From Paenibacillus polymyxa (GTDB lineage Bacteria; Bacillota; Bacilli; Paenibacillales; Paenibacillaceae): DNA of 64,000 nucleotides. Location of the stretch: contig NZ_CP015423.1 in the NCBI RefSeq assembly GCF_001719045.1, forward strand, positions 372,001 through 436,000. The letters are read 5' to 3'. Shown piece after piece: positions 8,705 through 16,177 of this stretch. A model generated the notes under the pieces. That model ran no database searches and had not been told where the DNA came from. It saw only the letters and a program-made list of their open reading frames with translations. A program made the position numbers and the translations under genes. Position 1 is the first letter of the stretch. The number at the start of each line of letters is the position of its first letter.

Positions 8705-9010
8705 TTAATATGTGGAATAATTATAAGTTTGAATTTTGTAACGGGTGCATCCTGCTAATAATTCGCATGTGGAGTCGGTATAACTAATAGAGATAGAATC
8801 GAGCCTATACCCGTTTAGGAAGTTCAAGTCCTTATAACCTACTTCTGTAGCTGCATAGTCTTCCCAATCATTTGCCCAAGTTTTAAATTGATTGTTTCTT
8901 ACATAATTAATGACATGCTCTGTGTAAGCTTGTGGAGTTACAACACCTTTTGGATTAGCTACGTCACTACTTGCATTTGCAAAGCCTGTTCCTGTGGAAA
9001 AAGAACCCAC
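8705..9010 (-). CDS. Hypothetical protein, possibly a truncated fragment
   Basis: A 101-residue frame, GTG at 9010 being the only start-like codon after an upstream in-frame stop. It contains KTWANDWEDYAATEVGYKDL and ends CTRYKIQTYNYSTY, with two cysteines near the C-terminus. No family recognised. There is no ribosome site at the GTG. In another frame immediately upstream, FEFRVDVK reads into the same region, so the ORF may be the 3' part of a frameshifted gene. It lies among other broken secreted-protein genes. Confidence 0.3.
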   Translation of the reverse strand: MGSFSTGTGFANASSDVANPKGVVTPQAYTEHVINYVRNNQFKTWANDWEDYAATEVGYKDLNFLNGYRLDSISISYTDSTCELLAGCTRYKIQTYNYSTY

Positions 9011-9039
9011 AAAATCAATCCAGCCGAGCCCATCTTTAC

Positions 9040-9059
9040 ATCTACTCTAAATTCAAACT
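9040..9059. repeat. 20-base direct repeat, copy 1
   Basis: ATCTACTCTAAATTCAAACT, identical to 9657-9676, 617 bases apart. Both copies lie at the edges of broken ORFs. Confidence 0.6.
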
Positions 9060-9163
9060 GCTCGATAATAAAGAAATTCCCACAAACCAATTAAGAGACT
9101 AATTCCCTTGCTATCTTGAACGACGCATCATCCCCCCCAATAACGTCGTTTAACTAGGACAAG

Positions 9164-9582
9164 TTAGATGTCTCCAGGCTGTGAACCAGCTACCCCCCAT
9201 GTTTCCCCATTAACTTTATAATCGCTGCCTCTCCACTGAAGTGTGTAGTATCCAGAACGCAAACCGTTGGTGATACCTTCATCAGTAGATTTCCAAGTAA
9301 CTGTGTCGTGAGGAGTGATTACTAATGCATCAATATATAGTTTGTTTGAACCGTTGTGAATTAAACTCACCTTTACTGGATGATCAGAGTGATTCTTCAT
9401 ACGAAGTTTAACATGCCCCCATCCTTTAGGGACATTAAAGGATTCTCCTACAGTTGCGCTTCACCCGATCTTTGGGAAATTATGGTATTTTCGCTAGTTG
9501 TACTTGCTGAAGCTGAAGCAACCCCTATCGTAGTTGCTATAGCTAAAGATAAAATCGAGAAAATAAATATTCTTTTCTTCAT
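9164..9582 (-). pseudogene. Frameshifted secreted protein of unknown function
   Basis: ATG 9582 has a good GGAAGGGAA site and opens a signal peptide (MKKRIFIFSILSLAIATTIG, then VASASA). The frame stops at a TAG near 9450-9462. The next frame continues as TVGESFNVPKGWGHVKLRMK and runs to 9164, ending GVAGSQPGDI. The total span is 419 bases, two more than a multiple of three, consistent with one lost base. The mature part would be about 90 residues, rich in beta-strand-like segments with two conserved-looking Trp motifs (YYTLQWRGSDYKV, ETWGVAG). The family is not recognised. The downstream ORF alone has an internal ATG at 9400 but no signal peptide. Confidence 0.65.
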
Positions 9583-9656
9583 AAATTCCCTTCCTATTTT
9601 TTTGATTTGGTCTACCTGAAAGAGACTTCCGACTACAATCTGGTAGTTCTTTTCAT

Positions 9657-9676
9657 ATCTACTCTAAATTCAAACT
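9657..9676. repeat. 20-base direct repeat, copy 2
   Basis: Identical to 9040-9059; lies between the frameshifted secreted gene and the peptide gene. Confidence 0.6.
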
Positions 9677-9708
9677 ACATCGGTGAATTCTGTGGTAATT
9701 CCTGCACT

Positions 9709-9750
9709 GAAGAAAGCTCTGCTAACCTTATGGTCGGCAGAGCTTTCTTT
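9709..9750. terminator. Terminator after the regulator/peptide pair
   Basis: AGAAAGCTCTGC at 9711-9722 pairs with GCAGAGCTTTCT at 9737-9748. It starts only a few bases past the peptide stop on the minus strand. The U tract is short (TTTCTTC). Confidence 0.7.
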
Positions 9751-9754
9751 AGCT

Positions 9755-9871
9755 TTAGAATCCCCCAATTTGTACAAGGGTCTGAATAAGCTGCTCATGA
9801 TTGTCAGCGGGTACAGTTATAAAAAACAAAAAGCTACTCGCAACAATTAACAATGCCATTTTTTTCAACAT
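9755..9871 (-). CDS. Exported signalling-peptide precursor (AloP/Phr/AimP-like)
   Basis: A 38-codon frame that begins inside the last 38 bases of the HTH-TPR regulator gene. ATG 9869-9871 is preceded by AAGGTG ten bases upstream. The product has the build of a Phr/AimP-type pro-peptide: a lysine pair (MLKK), a hydrophobic core (MALLIVASSFLFFITV), a small-residue cleavage region (VPA) and a short polar tail ending in QTLVQIGGF. Peptides of this class are exported, trimmed, re-imported by an oligopeptide permease and bound by the TPR regulator encoded just upstream. The exact mature peptide is unknown, though it usually comes from the C-terminus. Gene order and overlap are the strongest support. 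Confidence 0.72.
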   Translation of the reverse strand: MLKKMALLIVASSFLFFITVPADNHEQLIQTLVQIGGF

Positions 9872-11252
9872 TACTTAACCACACCTTTTCAATTAGATTG
9901 GAGAACTCTGTTTTGATTTCAGGAGTCGCATGGACTTGAAAACGCATAAACAGACCAATACAATTTATAAAGTTTGTTTCATTAGTTATTATATGTGACT
10001 TTGCCATTGCATACATCAAGTATTTAAAGCCATCACTGTATTTCACCCGATGTAAATAATAATGAGCCATTTCGTAAGCAAACCATGCGAAATAGTCTGG
10101 TATTACTTGTTGGGTATATATATCAGATGATGTTGGGAGTTGAGCAAATGAATTAATATTTGTTTCAAAACGTGAAAGGACATCATCCACATCTATTTCA
10201 TATCGGTTAGCCGCTATCATAACGTTCAACAGCTTTGAGAGTTTCTCATTTTCATTAGCGGTTGATGTTGCCGCTATATATTCAACATAGTCTGGCAGCA
10301 CGCTAACATCTCCAGACAGGAGTTTATTGACGTACGTGTTACCTTCTGCCCACTGACTGAACAAGTTTACCCAGTGTTGAGTATCTTCATCAGTCTCTTT
10401 GACCCAATCTAAATTCGTATAGGCGTATGTATATAGTAGAGCTTGTTGATAATCGCCTTGGGCTTCACAAACACTAGCACACAACAAATCGGCGTAAGCA
10501 ATGTATCCAAATAACGGATTTCTGGTTTCCTTTTCATGCTCCCTGTTCTTTCGATTCTTCTGCTGATGCTTTATGGAATATTGTACTTCAGCTTTCCCTC
10601 TCATTTGCCTTGCCATTTCCTCAACCTTGTCCCACTTACGCAAAGACCTGTACACGTTCGCCAAATCCTTTAATGCGTCAAGTTGGTCCATTTCATCCAG
10701 ACGTTCAATGTAAGGCTCGAACAACGTAGCTGCCTTGAGATTGCGGCTTTGATCGTCACCAACCTGAATCGTGAACATTCGATACTGACAGATCGCCAAT
10801 CGTTCAGAATGTTGGTACTTCTCCGTTTCAGCTACACCCTCATAGAACAGCAACGCAGCATCATGTCGTCCCTGTGCTAATAGCACTTCTGCCATATCAA
10901 ATAGTTTAGGCGAATAGAGTAGGTTGTCCATAATGGTTCCTACCACTCGACGGATCGCATCCAGCTTGCCCAATTCCGCACAACGATACAAAAATGGCTC
11001 TATTCGTCTCATATTCGGGGGGGTGTCGATGATGTAGTTTTCTATAAATAGGTCGTAAAAGTAGCCTTCTGGTAAACCCATAGCCTCGGTAATGCGATCT
11101 ATCTGGTTAACAGACATAGATTTATTGCCTGACACTATGCTACTTACTATCCCCCTATTCATGCCCGCTATATGCCCAAACTCCATCATGCTCAAACCTT
11201 CTTGTTTTAGATATTGTTCCAATTCTGCTCTAATCGTGGGTGTAACTTTCAT
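9834..11252 (-). CDS. HTH-TPR peptide-sensing regulator (AloR/AimR-like)
   Basis: A 472-residue cytoplasmic regulator. Residues about 8-60 form an XRE-type helix-turn-helix (LSMMEFGHIAGMNRGIVSSI, then SGNKSMSVNQIDRITEAMGL). The remainder is helical with TPR-like repeats (for example ALLFYEGVAETEKYQHSERL and ALKDLANVYRSLRKWDKVEE). This is the architecture of AimR, Rap, PlcR and the AloR receptors reported in P. polymyxa. ATG 11252 is chosen because GGAGGGTGG lies seven bases upstream; the ATG at 11270 overlaps that site. A peptide gene overlaps the 3' end, and a direct repeat lies in the promoter region. Its target genes are not known. No phage genes surround it, so it is not an obvious arbitrium locus. 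Confidence 0.78.
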   Translation of the reverse strand: MKVTPTIRAELEQYLKQEGLSMMEFGHIAGMNRGIVSSIVSGNKSMSVNQIDRITEAMGLPEGYFYDLFIENYIIDTPPNMRRIEPFLYRCAELGKLDAIRRVVGTIMDNLLYSPKLFDMAEVLLAQGRHDAALLFYEGVAETEKYQHSERLAICQYRMFTIQVGDDQSRNLKAATLFEPYIERLDEMDQLDALKDLANVYRSLRKWDKVEEMARQMRGKAEVQYSIKHQQKNRKNREHEKETRNPLFGYIAYADLLCASVCEAQGDYQQALLYTYAYTNLDWVKETDEDTQHWVNLFSQWAEGNTYVNKLLSGDVSVLPDYVEYIAATSTANENEKLSKLLNVMIAANRYEIDVDDVLSRFETNINSFAQLPTSSDIYTQQVIPDYFAWFAYEMAHYYLHRVKYSDGFKYLMYAMAKSHIITNETNFINCIGLFMRFQVHATPEIKTEFSNLIEKVWLSNVEKNGIVNCCE

Positions 11253-11308
11253 AGATAAACCACCCTCCATACAGAAGTACCAATATTTATATATTATTGC
11301 ATTCTATT

Positions 11309-11340
11309 GTTGTCCATAATTTAACAGTTGTCAATAATTT
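11309..11340 (-). promoter_or_regulatory. Direct-repeat operator candidate and promoter of the regulator gene
   Basis: GTTGTCCATAATTT (11309-11322) and GTTGTCAATAATTT (11327-11340) are 13/14 identical with an 18-base period, fitting two tandem HTH binding sites. On the minus strand a TGGACA-17-TATATA promoter overlaps the first copy, about 40-60 bases before the regulator start. Confidence 0.45.
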
Positions 11341-11402
11341 TTATTTATTTGCATCGAATATCGAAGTATATAAAATAAGCAGTTCCAAAGAGTCATTTTA
11401 CA

Positions 11403-11579
11403 TTGCAGTCAAATAACCTTGCCACTGTTACCAGTGAGACTTATGGTAATAGAAATATAATCCTTCAAAAAACAGACACTTACATTGATCTGACTGTACA
11501 AAAGTACGGAGGGTTACTTGCTGAGTGGGACTACAAAAATCCGCTGAATTATCAGAGGCTTTTCATACTTGTATCTTAA
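11403..11579 (+). CDS. Short ORF or gene relic
   Basis: A 58-codon frame from TTG 11403, containing TYGNRNIILQKTDTYIDLTV and GGLLAEWDYKNPLNYQRLF. It has only a weak AAAGAG site and no recognised family. A second short frame (11622-11687, GEYKVVDGQYVIKLTGSLT) follows in similar style, so both may be pieces of one decayed gene. The remainder of 11341-11744 shows nothing else except the ribosome site of the next gene. Confidence 0.2.
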   Translation: MQSNNLATVTSETYGNRNIILQKTDTYIDLTVQKYGGLLAEWDYKNPLNYQRLFILVS

Positions 11580-11744
11580 ATTAATTTGCTGCTATAACGC
11601 TACGAGTTTTAAAGGGAAATATTGTTCGGTGAATATAAAGTTGTAGACGGACAATACGTCATTAAGCTAACGGGCAGTTTAACTTGATTGGTGATATTAT
11701 GCTACTCTATAAATAAGCAAATAATTTAATCAAGAGGTGTAATA

Positions 11745-12170
11745 ATGCGGTTTCATAAATTTTATATCGGACAAGTATTTAAAACCAAGTCTTTAAAATT
11801 AACTAAAAAGGATATTACCAGATTTGCAAGGGAGTTTGACCCGCAATATATGCATTTAGATGAAGAGAAAGCATTACAAGGCAGATTTAATGGAATTATC
11901 GCTTCAGGAATTCAAACATTAGCTGTTTCTTTTAAGCTTTGGGTTGAAACAGGCAGTTACGGTGATGAGGTTATTGCTGGAACTGCTATGAATAATATTA
12001 AATTTATTAAACCAGTATATCCAGGCGACGAATTGTACACCATTGTTGAAGTGATTGGAGTAAAAGAGATGAGGAATGGAACAGGACTCGTTACTGTGTT
12101 GCTGTCGACTTTCAACAAGAAAGAGGAGCAAGTTTTTGAAGGCGATTTATCCGTTCTGGTTAAACAGTAA
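11745..12170 (+). CDS. MaoC-like hot-dog dehydratase
   Basis: A 141-residue protein of the MaoC / (R)-specific enoyl-CoA hydratase family. The hydratase motif is visible at about 28-60: FAREFDPQYMHLDEEKA followed by GRFNGIIASGIQTLA, where the Asp and His are the expected catalytic pair. The strand NIKFIKPVYPGDELY is typical of the hot-dog core. RBS AGAGGTG precedes the ATG. It stands alone with its own terminator, so the acyl-CoA substrate is unknown; a role in fatty-acyl or secondary metabolism is possible. Confidence 0.82.
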   Translation: MRFHKFYIGQVFKTKSLKLTKKDITRFAREFDPQYMHLDEEKALQGRFNGIIASGIQTLAVSFKLWVETGSYGDEVIAGTAMNNIKFIKPVYPGDELYTIVEVIGVKEMRNGTGLVTVLLSTFNKKEEQVFEGDLSVLVKQ

Positions 12171-12200
12171 AGTTTCATAAAAATCAATTATTACAGGTTT

Positions 12201-12238
12201 GAAGAGGTCCATGCATTTTAGCACGGACCTCTTCTCTT
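12201..12238 (+). terminator. Terminator after the MaoC-like gene
   Basis: GAAGAGGTCC pairs perfectly with GGACCTCTTC around a 14-base loop, then TCTTTATT. Confidence 0.85.
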
Positions 12239-12842
12239 TATTCTAACGTGGCTTGACTTGCGGCTTCATGTTCAGCCACACGTTGCAGTAATTCCTACTA
12301 AGCCTTCATTTGGCGACCTTGACGTTGCCCTTCTACAAACTGAATATCGCATAGATTCTACATCTTGTACTTTACCACCATCTTGGATAACATATCTATG
12401 CCTTCTGGAGTTATGTAATAATAATAAATTGATATTGCAAATCATATAAATGAATAATTCACTATAAATCTCTGAGATTTGCACTGAGCCATTTCAGTAT
12501 AGAGGGCTTTGAGAATGCCATTTACTAATCTCAGCCCATAGTATGTCATTCCACTGCTTTTGTATTGGAACTGTACAAACAACACGACGGAATGAGAAGC
12601 ATCATACAAACCATAGAGGTATAGCTACTTCAAGAGTGGTCTAATCTATGTAAATTTTTGGTTCAGTGTAATGAATTTCACATCTTTCCGGGTCAACCTG
12701 TTCTACCATAGAAGGGTGATACGCCGTGCTGGGCAGACCACTTGGGTCGGGACGGTTACATTTTGTTCTAAAACCAGCTACACAGGCTGTCTGGCATGCG
12801 CGGCAAGTACGCCTTTATTTTGATTCGAAGCGGAGTGTCCAG
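12239..12842. other. Intergenic region with a small gene remnant
   Basis: No intact gene. On the minus strand near 12245-12340 the words FVEGQRQGRQMKA, two stops, then ELLQRVAEHEAASQATLE suggest the 3' end of a decayed coiled-coil protein, perhaps from an HTH/DUF3967-like protein. The 3' part carries the FNR-type promoter listed at 12667-12709. Confidence 0.35.
12667..12709 (+). promoter_or_regulatory. FNR-like activated promoter of the formate/H2 operon
   Basis: TGTAATGAATTTCACA (12667-12682) differs at one base from the FNR/CRP consensus TGTGA-N6-TCACA. A -10-like TACCAT begins at 12704, which places the box centre at -41.5, the normal position for activation. The leader to the first gene would be about 127 bases. 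A Rex operator has a similar half-site, so a Rex role cannot be excluded by sequence alone. Confidence 0.6.
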
Positions 12843-13208
12843 ATGTTGAATACCGAATTGGAATACCGTGAGCGCATCAGGAAGTTGGCCGTATGTATTG
12901 TCAAGCACTACCGTGGAAAAGGACCGGACAACGTCAAGGTTTCACTGGATTCGCCGCTCCGGATTACGGTAGAAATTCGAGGTACATTGTCTAATTTGTC
13001 CGAAATTCTCGTTCATGAAGGGGCCGAGGACAAGGTCAGGGAATATTGGAACGTCCTTCGTCCCTATCTGGAAAAGGAGTTTATGAACGAAGCCGAAAAA
13101 ACACTCGGCAGTCCCTTCACTTATACTTGGGAGGTCTGCCCCTCCGTCCATGGAGACGGACACATTATCATTTCTCTAGAACTACAACACATACACCGGT
13201 TGGATTAG
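12843..13208 (+). CDS. DUF2294-like protein, first gene of the formate/H2 cluster
   Basis: A 121-residue soluble protein with the words IRKLAVCIVKHYRGKGPDNV and LGSPFTYTWEVCPSVHGDG, which resemble the uncharacterised DUF2294 family often found beside formate dehydrogenase genes in Firmicutes. ATG 12843 has GGAG seven bases before it; the longer frame from 12726 lacks a site and a conserved start. It is separated from fdhF by 127 bases without a clear terminator and likely shares the FNR-type promoter. Function unknown. Confidence 0.65.
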   Translation: MLNTELEYRERIRKLAVCIVKHYRGKGPDNVKVSLDSPLRITVEIRGTLSNLSEILVHEGAEDKVREYWNVLRPYLEKEFMNEAEKTLGSPFTYTWEVCPSVHGDGHIIISLELQHIHRLD

Positions 13209-13335
13209 CGGGAAGGAGCTTGTCTCCTCGCTCGCGGATAAGCCAGTACAGGATGCAGCGTAAAGCGGCATTTTTGTATTGGCTTTTTTTATGTTACGAG
13301 TTTCATCTATTTCATATAAAAGAGGTGCTGCACTT

Positions 13336-15498
13336 ATGGCAGACAAGGTATTGACCGTATGTCCCTACTGCGGGAGCGGTTGTCAGCTTCATTTGCTGGT
13401 GGAAAAAGGACAGGTAATTGGCGCAGAGCCGGCTGGTGGTCGTACGAATGAAGGAACGTTGTGTCTGAAAGGACACTATGGATGGGATTTTTTGAATGAC
13501 CCACAAATTCTGACTGCACGCTTGCGCAAGCCCATGATTCGCAAAAATGGAGTTATGGAGGAAGTGGAGTGGAAGGAAGCCATTCAATATACTGCCGAAC
13601 GGCTGTCAGCAATTAAGGAAAAATACGGACCCGACTCCATTATGGGAACGGGCTCCGCACGCGGTCCGGGAAATGAAGCCAATTATGTCATGCAAAAGTT
13701 CATGCGGGCGGTCATTGGCACGAACAATATTGACCATTGCGCTCGTGTATGCCACGGCCCTTCTGTGGCAGGTTTGACTTACTCGCTCGGAGATGGAGCT
13801 ATGTCCAACTCTATTCCTGAAATTGAACACTCTGATCTCATTTTCGTGTTTGGATATAATGCACCCGAAACACATCCGATCGTCGCAAGACGCATTGTAG
13901 CTGCCAAGCAAAGAGGCGCGAAGATTATTGTATGCGATCCGCGCATGACCGAAACAGCTCGTATTTCGAATATGTGGCTACCCCTAAAGGGCGGTTCAAA
14001 CATGGCTTTGGTGAACGCTTTTGGTCATGTACTTGTGCATGAAGGACTGTACGACAAACGATATGTGGAAGCAAACACAGAAGGATTTGCCGAATACGTA
14101 GACAGCATTAAAAAATATACTCCCGAATATGCGGAAGGCATTACGGGGGTCAAGGCGGCCGATATCCGGGCGGCTATGAGGGAATATGCAAAGGCCCCTA
14201 CCGCTACAATTTTGTACGGAATGGGCGTATGTCAATTTTCACAGGCCGTTGATGTGGTAAAGGGGCTCGCTTCCCTTGCACTGTTGACGGGAAATCTGGG
14301 CAAGCCGAATGTCGGTATCGGACCAGTACGGGGACAAAACAATGTACAGGGGTCCTGTGATATGGGCGCTTTGCCGAATGTGTACCCTGGCTATCAGGAT
14401 GTAACAGACAACACAGCTCGCAAAAAGTTTGAAAAAGCATGGGGTGTTGAGCTGCCACGTAAAAAGGGCTATCCACTTACGGAGGTACCGCACCTCATCC
14501 TGAAGGAGAACAAGCTGAAAGCTTATTACATTTTCGGAGAGGACCCTGTACAAAGTGATCCGAACGCCGCCGAGTTGCGTGAAGCCCTAGACCAATTGGA
14601 ATTTGTCGTGGTTCAGGATATTTTCATGAACAAAACAGCGCTGCACGCCGATGTCATCCTCCCTTCTACTGCTTGGGGCGAGCATGACGGTGTATATTCT
14701 TCGGCAGATCGGGGCTTTCAGCGCATCCGCAAAGCCGTTGAGCCACAGGGTGATGTTAAGCCAGACTGGGCTATTATTAGCGAGGTTGCTACCGCCATGG
14801 GCTACCCTATGTCCTATGCAAACACAGAGGAAATTTGGGATGAAATGCGCAGCCTCAGCCCATTATTCTCGGGTGCCAGCTACCAAAAGATGGAGCAGCA
14901 AGGCGGCGTTCAATGGCCTTGCCCTACCGAGGATCATCCAGGTACACCGTATTTGTATAAAGGAAATCAATTTTCGACACCTAGTGGCAAAGGCAGATTA
15001 TTCGCCTGCGAATGGCGTCCGCCACAAGAACAACCGGATGCAAAATACCCGCTTGTCTTGTCCACAGTCCGTGAGGTAGGTCACTATTCCGTGCGTACCA
15101 TGACTGGCAATTGCCGCGCGCTGCGCCAGTTGTCTGATGAGCCTGGCTTTATTCAGATTAGCCCAGAAGACGGAGCAGATCTGAATATTCTGGATGGTGA
15201 AATTGTTGCCATATCCTCCCGTCGTGGACGCATCATGGCACGGGCACAAATCAGTGACCGTGTGCAACAAGGTGCGACCTACATGACCTATCACTGGTGG
15301 GTTGGAGCATGTAACGAGCTGACCGCTGATTTTCTCGATCCGGTATCCAAAACCCCGGAATTAAAATACTGTGCCATCCGTCTGGAACGGATCGCCGACC
15401 AAGTGCAGGCCGAACGTGATGTACATGAATCGTACCAACGGATTCGCAGACAGATGAACGTCCAGGAAGCTGTTTTGGCTGATAAGGTGACGAGATGA
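13336..15498 (+). CDS. fdhF: Molybdopterin formate dehydrogenase, catalytic subunit (Cys type)
   Basis: A 720-residue FdhF-type enzyme interconverting formate and CO2. The N-terminus binds one [4Fe-4S] cluster (VCPYCGSGC ... TLCLKG, residues 8-46). The Mo-ligand region is DHCARVCHGPSVAGL; Cys139 stands where E. coli FdhF has selenocysteine, followed by the catalytic His140. The MopB cofactor region (GQNNVQGSCDMG, YYIFGEDPVQSDPN) and the C-terminal molybdopterin-dinucleotide domain (REVGHYSVRTMTGNCRAL) are intact. ATG 13336 has AGAGGTG eight bases upstream. The stop overlaps the next ATG as ATGA. No membrane subunit is nearby, so electrons probably pass to the ferredoxin-like proteins and hydrogenase encoded next. 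Confidence 0.93.
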   Translation: MADKVLTVCPYCGSGCQLHLLVEKGQVIGAEPAGGRTNEGTLCLKGHYGWDFLNDPQILTARLRKPMIRKNGVMEEVEWKEAIQYTAERLSAIKEKYGPDSIMGTGSARGPGNEANYVMQKFMRAVIGTNNIDHCARVCHGPSVAGLTYSLGDGAMSNSIPEIEHSDLIFVFGYNAPETHPIVARRIVAAKQRGAKIIVCDPRMTETARISNMWLPLKGGSNMALVNAFGHVLVHEGLYDKRYVEANTEGFAEYVDSIKKYTPEYAEGITGVKAADIRAAMREYAKAPTATILYGMGVCQFSQAVDVVKGLASLALLTGNLGKPNVGIGPVRGQNNVQGSCDMGALPNVYPGYQDVTDNTARKKFEKAWGVELPRKKGYPLTEVPHLILKENKLKAYYIFGEDPVQSDPNAAELREALDQLEFVVVQDIFMNKTALHADVILPSTAWGEHDGVYSSADRGFQRIRKAVEPQGDVKPDWAIISEVATAMGYPMSYANTEEIWDEMRSLSPLFSGASYQKMEQQGGVQWPCPTEDHPGTPYLYKGNQFSTPSGKGRLFACEWRPPQEQPDAKYPLVLSTVREVGHYSVRTMTGNCRALRQLSDEPGFIQISPEDGADLNILDGEIVAISSRRGRIMARAQISDRVQQGATYMTYHWWVGACNELTADFLDPVSKTPELKYCAIRLERIADQVQAERDVHESYQRIRRQMNVQEAVLADKVTR

Positions 15499-16145
15499 GC
15501 GGCACAGGGAATATGATGCACCGTCCGACAGATAACCGGTCAGCTTCGACGAATAGAATGGGAGCAGCCAGTAGAACAAGCACTGTTGCTTCTTCTTTTG
15601 TAGTCGCAGACGCCGGGCAGTGCATCGGCTGCAAAGCCTGTGAACTGGCGTGCTTCGCCGTTCACAGTCAGGCTAACGGTATAGGAGCTTCGGTCGGAAC
15701 CGTCAGCGTACCTGTTTTACCCAAGGTGTATGTTGTACGTACAGGGGAGATGTATGTGCCGGTGCAATGCCGGCATTGCGAAAATGCCCCCTGCGCACAT
15801 GCCTGTCCGGTACAGGCCATTCGTCAGGAGGACGGCGTCGTCATGATAGATGAGGAACGATGTATCGGCTGTACCTTCTGTGTTTTGGCCTGCCCTTTCG
15901 GGGCGATTGAGGTGTCTCCGGTCTACCGGGCAGGACACGTTGTAACGCAGTCCGGCCTGACTCACCGTGCAAATCGAGTCGCCCTTCCCCGCACCGCGGC
16001 AAGCAAATGCGATCTGTGCGCGGAAACAGAGAACGGAAAGCCTGCATGTGTAGAGGCCTGCCCGAATCATGTCCTACGGCTGGCCAAAGGTATATCCGAC
16101 TCACCTCCAGAGCCTCGGCGGGAAGTCTTTTTCCCACGCCTATAA
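15495..16145 (+). CDS. HycB-like polyferredoxin subunit (four [4Fe-4S])
   Basis: A 216-residue electron carrier. After a polar N-terminal extension of about 33 residues it has four cysteine motifs in HycB/HydN order: CIGCKACELAC, CRHCENAPCAHACP, CIGCTFCVLACP and CDLC ... CVEACP, that is 16 cysteines. It overlaps fdhF by four bases (ATGA). In hydrogen-dependent CO2 reductases such subunits bridge formate dehydrogenase and hydrogenase, and this position directly between the two catalytic genes fits. Which of the two HycB-like proteins contacts which enzyme is not known. Confidence 0.88.
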   Translation: MSGTGNMMHRPTDNRSASTNRMGAASRTSTVASSFVVADAGQCIGCKACELACFAVHSQANGIGASVGTVSVPVLPKVYVVRTGEMYVPVQCRHCENAPCAHACPVQAIRQEDGVVMIDEERCIGCTFCVLACPFGAIEVSPVYRAGHVVTQSGLTHRANRVALPRTAASKCDLCAETENGKPACVEACPNHVLRLAKGISDSPPEPRREVFFPRL

Positions 16146-16177
16146 GGTCAAAATCAGCCGCAGAAAGGTAGAAAAAC

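Noticed and set aside
9834..11252. Arbitrium (AimR) system of a prophage
   Set aside because: Architecture is AimR-like, but no integrase, capsid, lysis or other phage genes are in the neighbourhood, so a chromosomal AloR-type system fits better.
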